Part shown: positions 27,154 through 37,282 of the stretch, piece by piece
Position numbering within the stretch: position 1 is the stretch's first letter
Layout of the letters: each line of letters opens with the position of its first letter
Assembly (NCBI RefSeq): GCF_947503125.1
Contig: NZ_CANNCR010000008.1
Coordinates: 84,166 to 148,165 of the forward strand
Direction: 5' to 3'
From: an uncultured Metabacillus sp.
GTDB taxonomy: Bacteria; Bacillota; Bacilli; Bacillales; Bacillaceae
Length of the DNA stretch: 64,000 nucleotides
Program-made: the position numbers and the translations under genes
The notes under the pieces: generated by a model
The model's database searches: none
What the model saw: only the letters and a program-made list of their open reading frames with translations
What the model was told of the DNA's origin: nothing

Positions 27154-28632
27154 GTGATTACACAAGAACAACCTAAATCTGTTATCGTTATTTTTGGAGC
27201 AACTGGTGATTTAGCAAAACGAAAGTTGTTTCCCTCTATCTACCACCTGGTACAAAACAACAAAATCGGAGAAGAATTTGCTGTTGTAGGTGTAGGAAGA
27301 AGACCTTGGACAAATGATGAGTTCCGCAGCAATGTTTCAGACTCGATCCAGACAGCAATGAAGGAATCGGTACAATTAGATGATTTCACATCACATTTTT
27401 ATTATCATCCATTCGATGTAACGAATCCATCTTCCTATTTGGAATTGAATAATTTGTTAAATAAGCTGGATGATTCCTACCAAACAGAAGGGAATCGGAT
27501 CTTTTATTTAGCTATGGCCCCAGAATTCTTTGGCACAATTGCTCAAAACCTGAAGAAAGAAGGGTTAACTGCAACAAAAGGCTGGAGTCGATTAGTCATC
27601 GAAAAACCATTTGGTCATGACCTGCCATCAGCTCAAAAACTGAATCAGGAAATCCGTGAAGCCTTTAATGAGGATCAAATTTATCGTATTGACCATTACT
27701 TAGGAAAAGAAATGGTACAAAACATTGAAGTAATCCGTTTCGCTAACGCTCTATTTGAACCATTATGGAACAATCGATACATATCGAATATCCAAGTGAC
27801 ATCAAGCGAAGTGTTAGGCGTTGAAGATCGCGGACGTTATTATGAAAACTCTGGTGCGTTGCGAGATATGCTTCAAAACCATATGCTGCAAATGGTGGCT
27901 TTACTAGCAATGGAACCGCCAATTAAACTAACGACAGATGAAATAAGAAGTGAAAAGGTAAAGGTTTTACGTGCACTCCGCCCTGTTAGTGAAGATGAGG
28001 TAGCTAATTACTTTGTTCGCGGTCAATATGCAGCCGGCCAATTAAATGATAAGCAATTAATTGGCTATCGCGAGGAAAATAATGTAGATGATGAATCTCA
28101 AACTGAAACCTATGTTGCCGGCAAGCTATTAATTGATAACTTCAGATGGGCTGGGGTTCCGTTCTACATCCGAACAGGAAAGCGCATGGCAGCCAAATCA
28201 ACAAAAATTGTTGTTCAATTTAAAGATATTCCAATGAACCTTTATTATAAAAAGGGAGAAACTGTTCCACCTAACTTACTAGTCATAAACATACAACCTG
28301 ATGAAGGAATTACTCTTCAACTAAATGTGAAAAAAGATGGGGATGCTGGTGATTCTAAGCCGGTTAAATTGGATTTATCAAACAATTTCCTAGACGGCAT
28401 TAACACACCGGAGGCTTATGAGAAGCTGCTTTACGATTGCATGCGTGGAGACGCAACGAATTTTACTCATTGGGATGAAGTTGCCTTATCTTGGTCATTC
28501 GTTGATCCAATTTCAGAAGCATGGAAAAAAGGGAAAGCACCGCTTACTACTTATCCTTCTGGTTCCATGGGACCAAAAGAAGCAGACGACATGCTTGAAG
28601 CAGACGGAAACCAATGGTGGCCGGTCAGCTAA
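27154..28632 (+). CDS. zwf: glucose-6-phosphate 1-dehydrogenase
   Basis: First step of the oxidative pentose phosphate pathway, producing NADPH and 6-phosphogluconolactone. 492 residues; NADP fold GATGDLAKRK (13-22), substrate signature RIDHYLGKE and EKPFGHD. GTG start at 27154 after GAGG. Divergent from rnz and convergent with gndA, the enzyme of the third step, as in B. subtilis. A 418-base untranslated region precedes it. Confidence 0.96.
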   Translation: MITQEQPKSVIVIFGATGDLAKRKLFPSIYHLVQNNKIGEEFAVVGVGRRPWTNDEFRSNVSDSIQTAMKESVQLDDFTSHFYYHPFDVTNPSSYLELNNLLNKLDDSYQTEGNRIFYLAMAPEFFGTIAQNLKKEGLTATKGWSRLVIEKPFGHDLPSAQKLNQEIREAFNEDQIYRIDHYLGKEMVQNIEVIRFANALFEPLWNNRYISNIQVTSSEVLGVEDRGRYYENSGALRDMLQNHMLQMVALLAMEPPIKLTTDEIRSEKVKVLRALRPVSEDEVANYFVRGQYAAGQLNDKQLIGYREENNVDDESQTETYVAGKLLIDNFRWAGVPFYIRTGKRMAAKSTKIVVQFKDIPMNLYYKKGETVPPNLLVINIQPDEGITLQLNVKKDGDAGDSKPVKLDLSNNFLDGINTPEAYEKLLYDCMRGDATNFTHWDEVALSWSFVDPISEAWKKGKAPLTTYPSGSMGPKEADDMLEADGNQWWPVS

Positions 28633-28711
28633 ACCTGCCTTTTTATTAAAAGTATCTTGAAATTATAGCACGTCATATTTTTACAAGTAATACCTTCTAC
28701 GATCTGAGCAA

Positions 28712-28753
28712 AAGCCGGTTGAGCCCTACTATAGAGCCTCAACCGGCTTTCTT
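28712..28753 (+). terminator. terminator of zwf
   Basis: AAAGCCGGTTGAG/CTCAACCGGCTTT, 13-bp perfect stem, then TTCTT. Confidence 0.82.
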
Positions 28754-29023
28754 ATTGAATAAATCGAAAGCCATGTCATTTAATACCTTCTTAAAAGTGA
28801 TCCCATCCATTAAAATTAATTTAGATTCTTCCTGCTGTCTCTTAAAAATGTGCGAATTGGCTCGTCTATTTGCCTCATACAAACGGTATATAAGCTGCAA
28901 AGGTAAAAATGTATCATATAAAAAACCCGCCCTTGTATAACTCCTTAAATTGGTTTGAGCTACAACTTTGTGAAGGCTCTTTATTATTTTTGTACCGAAA
29001 CCTTTTAAAAAGGGAAAATCTAA
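28739..29023 (-). other. open frame without start codon between zwf and gndA
   Basis: A 95-codon frame free of stops on the minus strand reads protein-like (FLKGFGTKIIKSLHK, later RLYEANRRANSHIFKRQQEE and DGITFKKVLNDMAFD). No ATG or GTG with a ribosome site opens it, and its end falls in the zwf terminator stem. Possibly the C-terminal remnant of a lost gene; no family recognised. The rest of the 28754-29063 gap shows nothing else. Confidence 0.3.
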
Positions 29024-29063
29024 TTAATAATATTTTGTTACCGCTAGTAGAAAGGAATAAACA

Positions 29064-29100
29064 AAAAGGACAAGCTCCAATTTGTAAGGGCTTGTCCTTT
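29064..29100 (-). terminator. terminator of gndA
   Basis: AAAGGACAAGC/GCTTGTCCTTT, 11-bp stem, with TTTTTG on the minus strand. Confidence 0.85.
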
Positions 29101-29115
29101 AATAAGAATACGATC

Positions 29116-30528
29116 TTATTTTTCAATCCATTCTGTATGGAAAATACCTTCTTTATCAACACGTTGATATGTGTGAGCTCCAAAGTAATCACGTTGTGCT
29201 TGAAGCAAGTTAGCCGGTAATGTTTCTGAACGATAGCTGTCATAATAAGCAAGTGCTGAAGAGAAGCATGGTACTGGAACACCGTTTTCGATTGCAACAG
29301 CAAGAATTTGTCTTAATGCACCTTGGTAGCCTTCAACAATTTCTTTGAAATATGGATCTAATAACAGGTTCGCTAACGCTGGCTCACGGTCATATGCATC
29401 CTTAATTTTTTGCAAGAATGCCGCGCGAATAATACAACCACCGCGGAAGATCATTGCGATATCACCATATTTTAAATCCCAGTTGTATTCTTCAGAAGCT
29501 GCTCTCATTTGTGCAAAACCTTGTGCATAAGAGCAGATTTTGCTCATGTATAATGCCTTGCGAACCGCTTCAATAAGCTCTTCTTTGTTTCCTTCATATT
29601 GTGTTGCAGAAGGTCCTGAAAGAATTTTACTCGCTTTTTGACGCTCATCCTTCATTGCAGAAATAAAGCGTGCGAATACAGATTCTGTAATGATTGGAAG
29701 CGGCACACCTAAATCAAGCGCACTCTTACTTGTCCATTTACCAGTTCCTTTTTGGCCTGCTGTATCCAAAATAACATCAACAAGCGGTTTACCTGTTTCA
29801 TCGTCTTTCTTCGTGAAAATATCAGCAGTGATTTCAATGAGATAGCTGTCTAACTCACCTTTATTCCATTCAGCAAATACTTCATGCAATTCATCAGCAG
29901 TTAATCCTAATACATTTTTCAATAAGAAGTAAGCTTCTGAGATTAATTGCATGTCGCCGTATTCAATTCCGTTATGAACCATTTTTACATAGTGGCCGGC
30001 TCCGTCTGGACCAATGTAAGTACAGCATGGATCGCCATCAACTTTTGCAGAAATAGCTTCTAAAATAGGTTTGACAAGATCAAATGCTTCTTTTTGTCCG
30101 CCAGGCATAATTGAAGGTCCTTTTAATGCTCCTTCTTCACCGCCTGAAACCCCAGTTCCTATGAAATGGATTCCACTCTCTGCAAGATCTTTATTTCGAC
30201 GTTGAGTATCTGTATATAACGTGTTACCACCGTCAATTAAAATGTCACCTTTATCAAGATGCGGTAAAAGCTGTTCAATAGTTGCATCTGTTGCAGTTCC
30301 AGCTTTAACCATTAATAGGATTTTACGAGGAGTTTCTAATGATTGAACAAATTCTTCAATGCTGTATGTACCAACAACATTTTTCCCTTTTGCTTCAGTT
30401 AGAAATTCTTCTGTTTTAGCTGCAGAACGGTTGAAAACTGCTACTGAAAAACCGCGGCTTTCAATATTTAACGCTAAGTTTTTTCCCATTACAGCTAAAC
30501 CAATGACACCAATTTGTTGTTTCGACAT
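29116..30528 (-). CDS. gndA: 6-phosphogluconate dehydrogenase, NADP-dependent
   Basis: Oxidative decarboxylation of 6-phosphogluconate to ribulose-5-phosphate. 470 residues; NADP motif [12 protein letters not shown], with [10 protein letters not shown] giving the NADP-type loop; catalytic [13 protein letters not shown] and the signature [18 protein letters not shown] segment ([12 protein letters not shown]). It is the gntZ-independent copy of B. subtilis (yqjI). Convergent with zwf. Confidence 0.95.
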   Translation of the reverse strand: MSKQQIGVIGLAVMGKNLALNIESRGFSVAVFNRSAAKTEEFLTEAKGKNVVGTYSIEEFVQSLETPRKILLMVKAGTATDATIEQLLPHLDKGDILIDGGNTLYTDTQRRNKDLAESGIHFIGTGVSGGEEGALKGPSIMPGGQKEAFDLVKPILEAISAKVDGDPCCTYIGPDGAGHYVKMVHNGIEYGDMQLISEAYFLLKNVLGLTADELHEVFAEWNKGELDSYLIEITADIFTKKDDETGKPLVDVILDTAGQKGTGKWTSKSALDLGVPLPIITESVFARFISAMKDERQKASKILSGPSATQYEGNKEELIEAVRKALYMSKICSYAQGFAQMRAASEEYNWDLKYGDIAMIFRGGCIIRAAFLQKIKDAYDREPALANLLLDPYFKEIVEGYQGALRQILAVAIENGVPVPCFSSALAYYDSYRSETLPANLLQAQRDYFGAHTYQRVDKEGIFHTEWIEK

Positions 30529-30689
30529 TTGCTTACGTCCCTTCTAGTCCTTAGAGTATGTAAAGGTACTGACAAAATATGCCTGTTCCTTTTTGAAATT
30601 GACACACAATTCGAATTATTTATTATGACTACAATTGAAAATACCATAAGTATTGACTATATTTCAAGTAACAACATTCATGTAATCGC

Positions 30690-31925
30690 TTAATCTCTCA
30701 AAAAATCTTTATTAAAGCTTGTACCAGATGATAAATCCTCTTCTTGCTTCCCTCTTACCCCCCTTTTAATAAGTTGATTTCCATATTTTTGATTTATTTG
30801 GTCAATTACAGAAAGCAATGGCTCCTCCTTTGCATCATTTTCAAATGAGAATAAATCTAATTGTTTAACAGCATCATCTTTTTCAACTAAATCTTGCCCC
30901 GTGATCCCTAAAAGCCGAATTGGGTCCTCATTCCAGTGAGCAAAGAAAAGCTGTTTCGCTAACTCGTAGATCTCTTCTTCATCACCTATAGGATTCGCTA
31001 ATTTTTTACTTCTAGTAATTGTTTTTAAATTTCCGTAGCGGATTGTGATAAAAATTTTAGTTGCTAATACTTCCTTCCGCTTCATTCTTACCATGACAGA
31101 ATGAGCAAGTTTTTTTAAAACATCACTTATTTCGTTTTCATTTGTCGTATCCTTCGCAAGTGTGGTTGAATTGCCAATACTTTTAAATTCATAAATGGAT
31201 TCAGGATCAACGGCACGATTATCAATTCCATTCGCACGTAGTTTTAATCGTTCGCCATTTATTCCGAGTAATGTTTTTAACTGTACGGTATCCCCATTTG
31301 CTAAATCATGTATCGTTTCAATGCCGATCGTATTCAGCTTTTCAGCGGTCTTCTCTCCCACACCATGCATCTGGGCAACTGGCAGGGGCCAAAGCTTTTC
31401 TGAAAGCTCACGTTTACGCAAAATAGTAATCCCCAGCGGTTTTTTCATATTCGAAGCCATCTTTGCTAAAAATTTATTTGGAGCCACCCCTATACTGCAT
31501 GGAAGCAATAGTTCATCCATTAAACGCTCCTGAATTATTTTAGGTATTTCTAACGGATTATCATTCATATAGTGTGTTATATCCATATACCCTTCATCAA
31601 TGGATACCGGTTCGACAAGGTCTGTATATTCACGAAGCACATCGAACATGGCACGTGAAGCCCTGCGATAACGCTCAAAGTTTGGCTTTTTCACAATTAA
31701 TTCCGGACATAATTTGCGCGCATGCCATAGCGGCATCGTAGTTTTAATCCCTTTTGCCCGAGCTTCATAGCTGCATGTAACGATGATCCCCTTTCTCTCC
31801 TCAACATTGCCGGCAATCGCAAGCGGCTTCCCTTTAAGGGTTGGATCATATGAGATTTCAACCGATGCATAAAAGCTATTCATATCTACATGGAGAATAA
31901 TTCGTCCGCTTCCAGAACGCTCCAT
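30690..31925 (-). CDS. dinB: DNA polymerase IV (DinB/PolY1-type)
   Basis: Y-family translesion polymerase, 411 residues. Catalytic acids in ILHVDMNSFYAS (D14 region) and VSIDEGYMD; HhH region MHGVGEKTAEKL; a little-finger domain to residue 350 and the beta-clamp motif QLDLFSF near 368. Matches B. subtilis YqjH (PolY1) in place and length. No LexA-like box is seen upstream, in contrast to uvrX. Confidence 0.94.
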   Translation of the reverse strand: MERSGSGRIILHVDMNSFYASVEISYDPTLKGKPLAIAGNVEERKGIIVTCSYEARAKGIKTTMPLWHARKLCPELIVKKPNFERYRRASRAMFDVLREYTDLVEPVSIDEGYMDITHYMNDNPLEIPKIIQERLMDELLLPCSIGVAPNKFLAKMASNMKKPLGITILRKRELSEKLWPLPVAQMHGVGEKTAEKLNTIGIETIHDLANGDTVQLKTLLGINGERLKLRANGIDNRAVDPESIYEFKSIGNSTTLAKDTTNENEISDVLKKLAHSVMVRMKRKEVLATKIFITIRYGNLKTITRSKKLANPIGDEEEIYELAKQLFFAHWNEDPIRLLGITGQDLVEKDDAVKQLDLFSFENDAKEEPLLSVIDQINQKYGNQLIKRGVRGKQEEDLSSGTSFNKDFLRD

Positions 31926-32046
31926 CTTCCTTCACCACTTCAGTAAGAATGTTAGCATGATTTTACCATGATTAAAAAAATGTTTCTACAATAACTTTTT
32001 CACGTTAACTAAATGTAATTCTAGCAATTTATCCTGTCTGTGCTGT

Positions 32047-33222
32047 TTAATCATCTTTTGAGAACAGATAATCTCTTTTCTTTAAAGAAATATTTAAAAC
32101 CAGGCCTATTCCGATCATACTAGCCAAAACAGAGCTTCCTCCGTAACTCATTAACAGCAGAGGGATTCCTGTTATCGGCAGTAAACCAGATACCATTCCG
32201 ATATTTTGAACAGAATGAAATGTAAAGAGAGCAACCATCCCGATGCAAATATAAAATTCAAATAAATTATTCCTTACATACATGCCAACCCCCAGCATGC
32301 GATAAATCATTAAAAAATATAAGATTACGACAAATGAGGCTCCGATAAATCCGAATTCCTCTGCAACAATGGTAAAAATAAAATCGGAATGTGCTTCAGG
32401 TGTATATACATCGCTGTTATGAAATCCTTTTCCGTCAACCATACCTGATCCAATCGCTAAAAGGGACTGTTTAAGCTGATATCCGATCCCCTCTGCATGT
32501 TGGAAAGGATCCAACCATGAATAAATCCTGTTTAATTGATACGTACCAAATATCGTTAATAAAAGATCCGAATTATAAATAAAAATGAATATAAGAGTAC
32601 CTACTGCTGTAAGCATCAGTACAATTAATATGGCCATAATCCGCCAATTAACTCCTGACAAAAAAGTAATAGCGATCGTAATGACCAACATAACTAATGA
32701 CGATCCAAAATCATTTTGCAGCAGAACTAATATGATGGGTGTTAATGAAACAGCGGCGATTTTAGCCAGCAACAATAAATCTTGTTTAATCGAATGCATC
32801 GGTGTTTTTTCATAATGGTTTTTTGTTATATTTGCCAACATCATAATTAAAAAGATTTTCATATATTCAGAGGGCTGAATCGACCCCAATCCTGGGACTA
32901 TAAACCATGATTTTGCTCCATTCCGATACGGAGCAATTGATTCAGGTGCTACCAAAATTCCGATTAATAACGCAATTCCTAATCCGTAAAAAAAGGGTGT
33001 TATTTTACTAATTTGTTCAAAATCAAATAAAAAAATCACCGAAGCCACAAGTATACCTAGGATAAACCAGATGATTTGCTTTACCATAAAGTTTTCATCA
33101 TATTGCGCATACTTTTGAGCACTAAAAATGCTGACACAGCTAGATATCATTAATAAAAATAAGAAAAAAACTAATGAAGCATCAAAATACCTATATTTTT
33201 GTGTGGACAAATTAATCACCAT
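32047..33222 (-). CDS. FtsW/RodA/SpoVE family protein (RodA-like)
   Basis: Polytopic membrane protein, 391 residues with about ten hydrophobic helices; SEDS peptidoglycan glycosyltransferase family. Signature elements: QPSEYMKIFLIMML, NDFGSSLVML, VAEEFGFIGASFV and the C-terminal LPLTGIPLL-like LPITGIPLLLMSYGGSS. The short loop pattern is closer to RodA than to FtsW. The ATG at 33222 has no strong ribosome site, so the start is uncertain. Not at a division or rod-shape locus; role unknown. Confidence 0.82.
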   Translation of the reverse strand: MVINLSTQKYRYFDASLVFFLFLLMISSCVSIFSAQKYAQYDENFMVKQIIWFILGILVASVIFLFDFEQISKITPFFYGLGIALLIGILVAPESIAPYRNGAKSWFIVPGLGSIQPSEYMKIFLIMMLANITKNHYEKTPMHSIKQDLLLLAKIAAVSLTPIILVLLQNDFGSSLVMLVITIAITFLSGVNWRIMAILIVLMLTAVGTLIFIFIYNSDLLLTIFGTYQLNRIYSWLDPFQHAEGIGYQLKQSLLAIGSGMVDGKGFHNSDVYTPEAHSDFIFTIVAEEFGFIGASFVVILYFLMIYRMLGVGMYVRNNLFEFYICIGMVALFTFHSVQNIGMVSGLLPITGIPLLLMSYGGSSVLASMIGIGLVLNISLKKRDYLFSKDD

Positions 33223-33380
33223 AATCGTAAATTTTATCGAGAGCTATCAGACTATGTATCTATATAAGAATAACATTTTGACTAGAAAAAATATACAAAT
33301 CATAACATATTTCTCCTAAGAATTAACTCTCTATTTATTTGAAGATTTAATCCGCATTATTGTTTCACTGAAAACAAATG

Positions 33381-33414
33381 GGGACAGTCCCAAACTATAG
33401 GACTGTCCCTTTTA
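33381..33414. terminator. terminator hairpin beside the CAP-domain gene
   Basis: GGGACAGTCC/GGACTGTCCC stem followed by TTTTAT on the plus strand; on the minus strand it follows the CAP gene but has a poor T run. Confidence 0.6.
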
Positions 33415-33424
33415 TACCTGCTCT

Positions 33425-34428
33425 TTATTTACCTATAAACATTTGTGTCCAGTGATGTCCATTGGCATCATAGCCAACGCCAATATGAGTAAAATCTCGG
33501 CTTAAAATATTTTTGCGGTGACCTTCACTATTCATCCATGCTTGGACAACTTGTTGAGGTGTTTGCTGACCTTGAGCAATATTTTCTCCAGCTGTTCTAT
33601 ACGTTACCCCAAAATCCCTCATCATATCGAATGGTGAACCATATGTTGGGCTAGTATGTGAGAAATAATTGTTTTGGCGCATATCCTCAGATTTCTTTTG
33701 AGCTACGCCACTTAACTGAGTATCTCCTTTCAGCGGAGGTAAGCCATTTTTTTGTCTTTCTGCATTTCTTGTTGGGCCGCTTGGCTTATCCCTTGAGCAG
33801 GCTTTTGTGCTTGATTCGCTTGTTGTTATTCTCTTTGTTCTGATTGTTGCTGTGGTGCCGGCGCCTGCTGTTGTTCTCTTTGTTCTTGCTGTTGCTGTTG
33901 TGCTGGTGCCTGCTGTTGTTCTCTTTGTTCCGGCTGTTGCTGAGGTACTTGTGCTTGGTTCTGTTGTTGTGGACGCTGTAGCTGTCCTTGTTGGGCAAAT
34001 TGACGTGCTCTTTGCTCAGCTTGCTGTCTAAACTGTTGGATATATTTTTCAGCCTGTCGCTGTGCCTCTTCTTGATTATCTGCTTGGACAAACTTAAATT
34101 TAGCATCTTGTACCGTTATTGCTTTTGTATGCGGGTATTTGTTACTATCGATATCAGTTTTGGTACTGGAAATCTCCAAACCATTTTGCTCATTATTGCG
34201 GTTTCTCTCTTGATTCCTGTTATCGCGATCCCACATGCCCCTAAACTCATTTTCGTCATTAACATCTCTTACGAAAGGGACATTATCTCTCCCGTTATAA
34301 TTGACGTTCTCAGCAACATCTATTTGATCATTTTCATCATTTCGATCCATTGCCTCGTTATTATTACATGCTACAAGCCCGGCAACAAGCGCACCTGTAA
34401 CAAGCAAGCTTACTTTCTTTTTTATCAA
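33425..34428 (-). pseudogene. YkwD-like CAP/SCP-domain lipoprotein, broken
   Basis: Start at 34428 with a lipoprotein signal (VAGLVAC, Cys 21), an acidic region, then a Gln-rich linker. A TAA at 33826-33828 interrupts QREQQQ repeats where CAA is expected. Beyond it the frame continues to GISQAAQQ and then is lost; in another frame NAERQKNGLPPLKGDTQLSG and SEDMRQNNYFSHTSPTYGSP follow, a proper CAP domain ending WTQMFIGK. So there is one nonsense change and one indel near 33755. Homologues are secreted, sporulation- or wall-related proteins of unknown role. Confidence 0.82.
33829..33960 (-). repeat. tandem repeats coding QREQQQAPAQ-type units
   Basis: Three copies of a TGTTGTTCTCTTTGTTC-like unit (plus strand) within the Gln-rich linker of the CAP protein. 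Such repeats are prone to slippage and may explain the damage nearby. Confidence 0.6.
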
Positions 34429-34565
34429 TTGAAACCCCTCCTTGATCTAGATTAGGTACCTTTTTATAGTCTTAAGTAATGAAAAAAATATTGATGGTAA
34501 TAATCATGAAAAATGGAGGATCAATTCTTATTTAGTTAATCTTGTAAGTTTTTTAAGGGGAAATA

Positions 34566-34594
34566 AAAAGAACGCAAAAAGCGCTCTTTTTTAA
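34566..34594 (-). terminator. terminator of the yqjD-yqjE stretch
   Basis: AAAGAGCGC/GCGTTCTTT stem and T run on the minus strand, right after yqjE. Confidence 0.78.
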
Positions 34595-34595
34595 T

Positions 34596-35714
34596 TTATT
34601 CTGCTACCTCTTGAATGATGGCTACAACGAATTCAGCTGTTTTTTCCAGCTCTTCAATCGGCATTTTTTCATTTGTCGTATGGATTTCTTCATAACCCAC
34701 CGCAAGGTTTACAGTTGGAATTCCATTTCCCGCAATAACATTGGCATCACTTCCGCCGCCGCTTGTTTGAAGCTCGCTTTCACGTCCAATCCGAGCCGCT
34801 GCGCGTTTAGCTACCTCAACGACATGATCCCCATCCCCAAATTTAAAACCAGGATACATGACTTCAATATCAACCTCTGCACGTCCGCCCATTTCATTGG
34901 CAACCTCCTCAAAGGAATCCTTCATGATTTTCACTTGTGCTTCCATTTTTTCAGGAACCAATGAACGGGCTTCTGCAAGAATATGTACCAGGTCACACAC
35001 GATATTTGTTTGTGTTCCACCTTCAAATCGGCCAATATTAGCTGTCGTTTCATGGTCAATTCTGCCTAATGGCATTTTGGCAATTGCTTTTGCAGCAATA
35101 GTAATGGCGGATACCCCTTTTTCTGGTGCAACCCCTGCATGTGCCGTTTTACCATAAATCGTTGCTTTCACCTTTGCTTGAGTAGGTGCGGCAACAATAA
35201 TGGTTCCGACTTTACCATCACTGTCTAGGGCATAACCATATTTTGCTGTCATTAACGCTGGATCAAGAGCCTTTGCTCCAACTAAGCCTGATTCTTCACC
35301 AGCCGTTATGACAAACTCAATCTTACCGTGAGGAATGTTTTGTTCTTTTAACGTTTTTATCGCTTCCAGCATTGCCGCTAACCCTGCTTTATCATCGGCA
35401 CCGAGAATGGTTGTCCCATCTGTTACCACATAGCCGTCCTTAATGCTAGGCTTGATACCTTTACCTGGTACAACCGTGTCCATATGTGATGTAAAATAGA
35501 TGGTATCAACATTATCTTTTGTTGCTGCCAATGTACATACTAAATTACCAGCTCCATGACCTGTAACTCCAGTTGTGTCATCCTCAACTACATCTAAGCC
35601 TAGGGCAGTAAACTTTTCCTTCAATACTTTTGCAATCTCCCCTTCAAACTTTGTTTCTGAATCAATTTGCACAAGCTCTAAAAACTCATCAAGCAAGCGT
35701 TGTTTATTAATCAT
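34596..35714 (-). CDS. yqjE: M20 family peptidase YqjE (peptidase T-like)
   Basis: 372-residue zinc aminopeptidase-type hydrolase. Metal motifs: FTSHMDTVVPG, ILGADDKAGLAAM, TAGEESGLVGA and the His in NEKM-preceding EEIHTTNEKM. Resembles peptidase T and PepT-like YqjE; substrate (likely a di- or tripeptide) not known. It starts 14 bases after yqjD and may share its transcript. Confidence 0.88.
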   Translation of the reverse strand: MINKQRLLDEFLELVQIDSETKFEGEIAKVLKEKFTALGLDVVEDDTTGVTGHGAGNLVCTLAATKDNVDTIYFTSHMDTVVPGKGIKPSIKDGYVVTDGTTILGADDKAGLAAMLEAIKTLKEQNIPHGKIEFVITAGEESGLVGAKALDPALMTAKYGYALDSDGKVGTIIVAAPTQAKVKATIYGKTAHAGVAPEKGVSAITIAAKAIAKMPLGRIDHETTANIGRFEGGTQTNIVCDLVHILAEARSLVPEKMEAQVKIMKDSFEEVANEMGGRAEVDIEVMYPGFKFGDGDHVVEVAKRAAARIGRESELQTSGGGSDANVIAGNGIPTVNLAVGYEEIHTTNEKMPIEELEKTAEFVVAIIQEVAE

Positions 35715-35728
35715 TTCAACTTTACCTC

Positions 35729-37282
35729 CTAAAGGGGAATGTTCCCGTGTTTTTTATTTGGTCTAAACTCCTGTTTTGTTCTAAGCATGTCAAGAGCTTG
35801 GATCAGCTTAATTCTTGTATCCCTTGGGTCAATAACATCGTCAACCATTCCCTGACTTGCTGCAACATAGGGATTTGCAAACTTTTCACGATATTCTTTA
35901 ATTTTTTCTGTTCTTGTTTGTTCAGGGGTGTCACTATTCTCTATTTCCTTTGAAAAAATAATGGATGCAGCCCCTTGAGGACCCATAACAGCAATTTCAG
36001 CATTTGGCCATGCATAGACTAAATCTGCGCCAATTGATTTACTGTTCAAGGCTACATAAGCTCCTCCATATGCTTTTCTTAAGATGATGGTCAACTTCGG
36101 AACTGTTGCCTCAGAGTACGCATATAAAATTTTAGCACCGTGGCGAATAATCCCTCCGTGCTCTTGTTTAACACCAGGAAAGAAGCCTGTTACATCCTCA
36201 AATGTAATCAGCGGAATTTGAAAAGAATCACAAAAACGGATAAATCTAGCGGCTTTATCTGATGAATCAATATCCAAACCGCCAGCCATATATTTCGGTT
36301 GATTACAAACAAGACCAACGACCTCGCCTTTTATTCTTGCTAAACCGATGACAATGTTTTTTGCAAAATCCTTTTGAATTTCTAAAAATGAACCGTCATC
36401 AACAACCTGATGAATGACGATGCGAACATCATAAGGTCGTATGGCATCGAAGGGAATTAAATCAGTTAAGTCCGGACGATATTCATCCTTTTCGGTATAC
36501 GGCAAGATTGGAGGTTTTTCCTGATTATTTTGCGGCAAATAGCTTAACAGCATTCGAACTTGAAGTAGAACCTCTTCTTCTGATGAACCTGAGAAATGCG
36601 CGTTGCCACTAATCGTATTATGTACATAAGCTCCTCCTAAATCCTCAGAACTTATTTTTTCACCTGTTACGGTTTCAATTACCTTTGGCCCAGTAATAAA
36701 CATTTGACTTGTTTGTTCGACCATAAACACAAAATCAGTGATAGCTGGTGAATACACCGCCCCTCCTGCACATGGCCCAAGAATGACTGACAACTGTGGA
36801 ATGACACCAGAATAAATCGTATTACGGTAAAAAATTTGCCCGTACCCATCTAATGATACCACACCTTCTTGAATTCTCGCACCGCCCGAGTCATTCAAGC
36901 CAATAAATGGCGTACCATTTTTTGCAGCCAGATCCATAACCGCTGCGATTTTTTTGGCATGCATTTCACCTAGAGCACCGCCAAATACAGTAAAATCCTG
37001 GGAAAATAAATAAATCGGCCTCCCGTTCACTTTTCCATAACCTGTAACCACACCATCACCAGGTCCTTTTTTATCATGTAAGCCAAAATCACTGCAACGA
37101 TGCTGAATAAATGGGTTTAATTCAACAAATGTCCCCTCATCAACAAGTAAGTTTATCCGTTCCCTGGCCGTCAGCTTTCCTTTTTCATGCTGCTTGTTAA
37201 TTTTATCATCACCGCCGCCCAGCTCAACTTCACGCCTTTTTTCATATAATTCATTTATTTTTTCGTAAATATCATTGCTCAT
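35729..37282 (-). CDS. yqjD: acyl-CoA carboxyltransferase YqjD (propionyl/methylmalonyl-CoA type)
   Basis: 517-residue carboxyltransferase subunit of the propionyl-CoA carboxylase beta / methylmalonyl-CoA decarboxylase alpha family. Oxyanion glycine segments: NDSGGARIQEG in the N-terminal half and FFPGVKQEHGGIIRHGAK with GGAYVALNSK in the C-terminal half. The second ATG (37282) is chosen because GGGGTG is correctly spaced. It overlaps mce by 11 bases. No biotin carboxylase or biotin carrier gene lies next to it, so the partner must be coded elsewhere. Confidence 0.9.
   Translation of the reverse strand: MSNDIYEKINELYEKRREVELGGGDDKINKQHEKGKLTARERINLLVDEGTFVELNPFIQHRCSDFGLHDKKGPGDGVVTGYGKVNGRPIYLFSQDFTVFGGALGEMHAKKIAAVMDLAAKNGTPFIGLNDSGGARIQEGVVSLDGYGQIFYRNTIYSGVIPQLSVILGPCAGGAVYSPAITDFVFMVEQTSQMFITGPKVIETVTGEKISSEDLGGAYVHNTISGNAHFSGSSEEEVLLQVRMLLSYLPQNNQEKPPILPYTEKDEYRPDLTDLIPFDAIRPYDVRIVIHQVVDDGSFLEIQKDFAKNIVIGLARIKGEVVGLVCNQPKYMAGGLDIDSSDKAARFIRFCDSFQIPLITFEDVTGFFPGVKQEHGGIIRHGAKILYAYSEATVPKLTIILRKAYGGAYVALNSKSIGADLVYAWPNAEIAVMGPQGAASIIFSKEIENSDTPEQTRTEKIKEYREKFANPYVAASQGMVDDVIDPRDTRIKLIQALDMLRTKQEFRPNKKHGNIPL

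Noticed and set aside
33829..33960. Regular short repeats that could suggest a CRISPR array
   Set aside because: Units are contiguous, in frame and code for Gln-rich protein; no spacers or cas genes.
33786..34106. 106-aa minus-strand frame in the Gln-rich linker
   Set aside because: Shadow of the CAA/CAG repeats of the CAP lipoprotein; low-complexity Asn/Ser/Lys translation.
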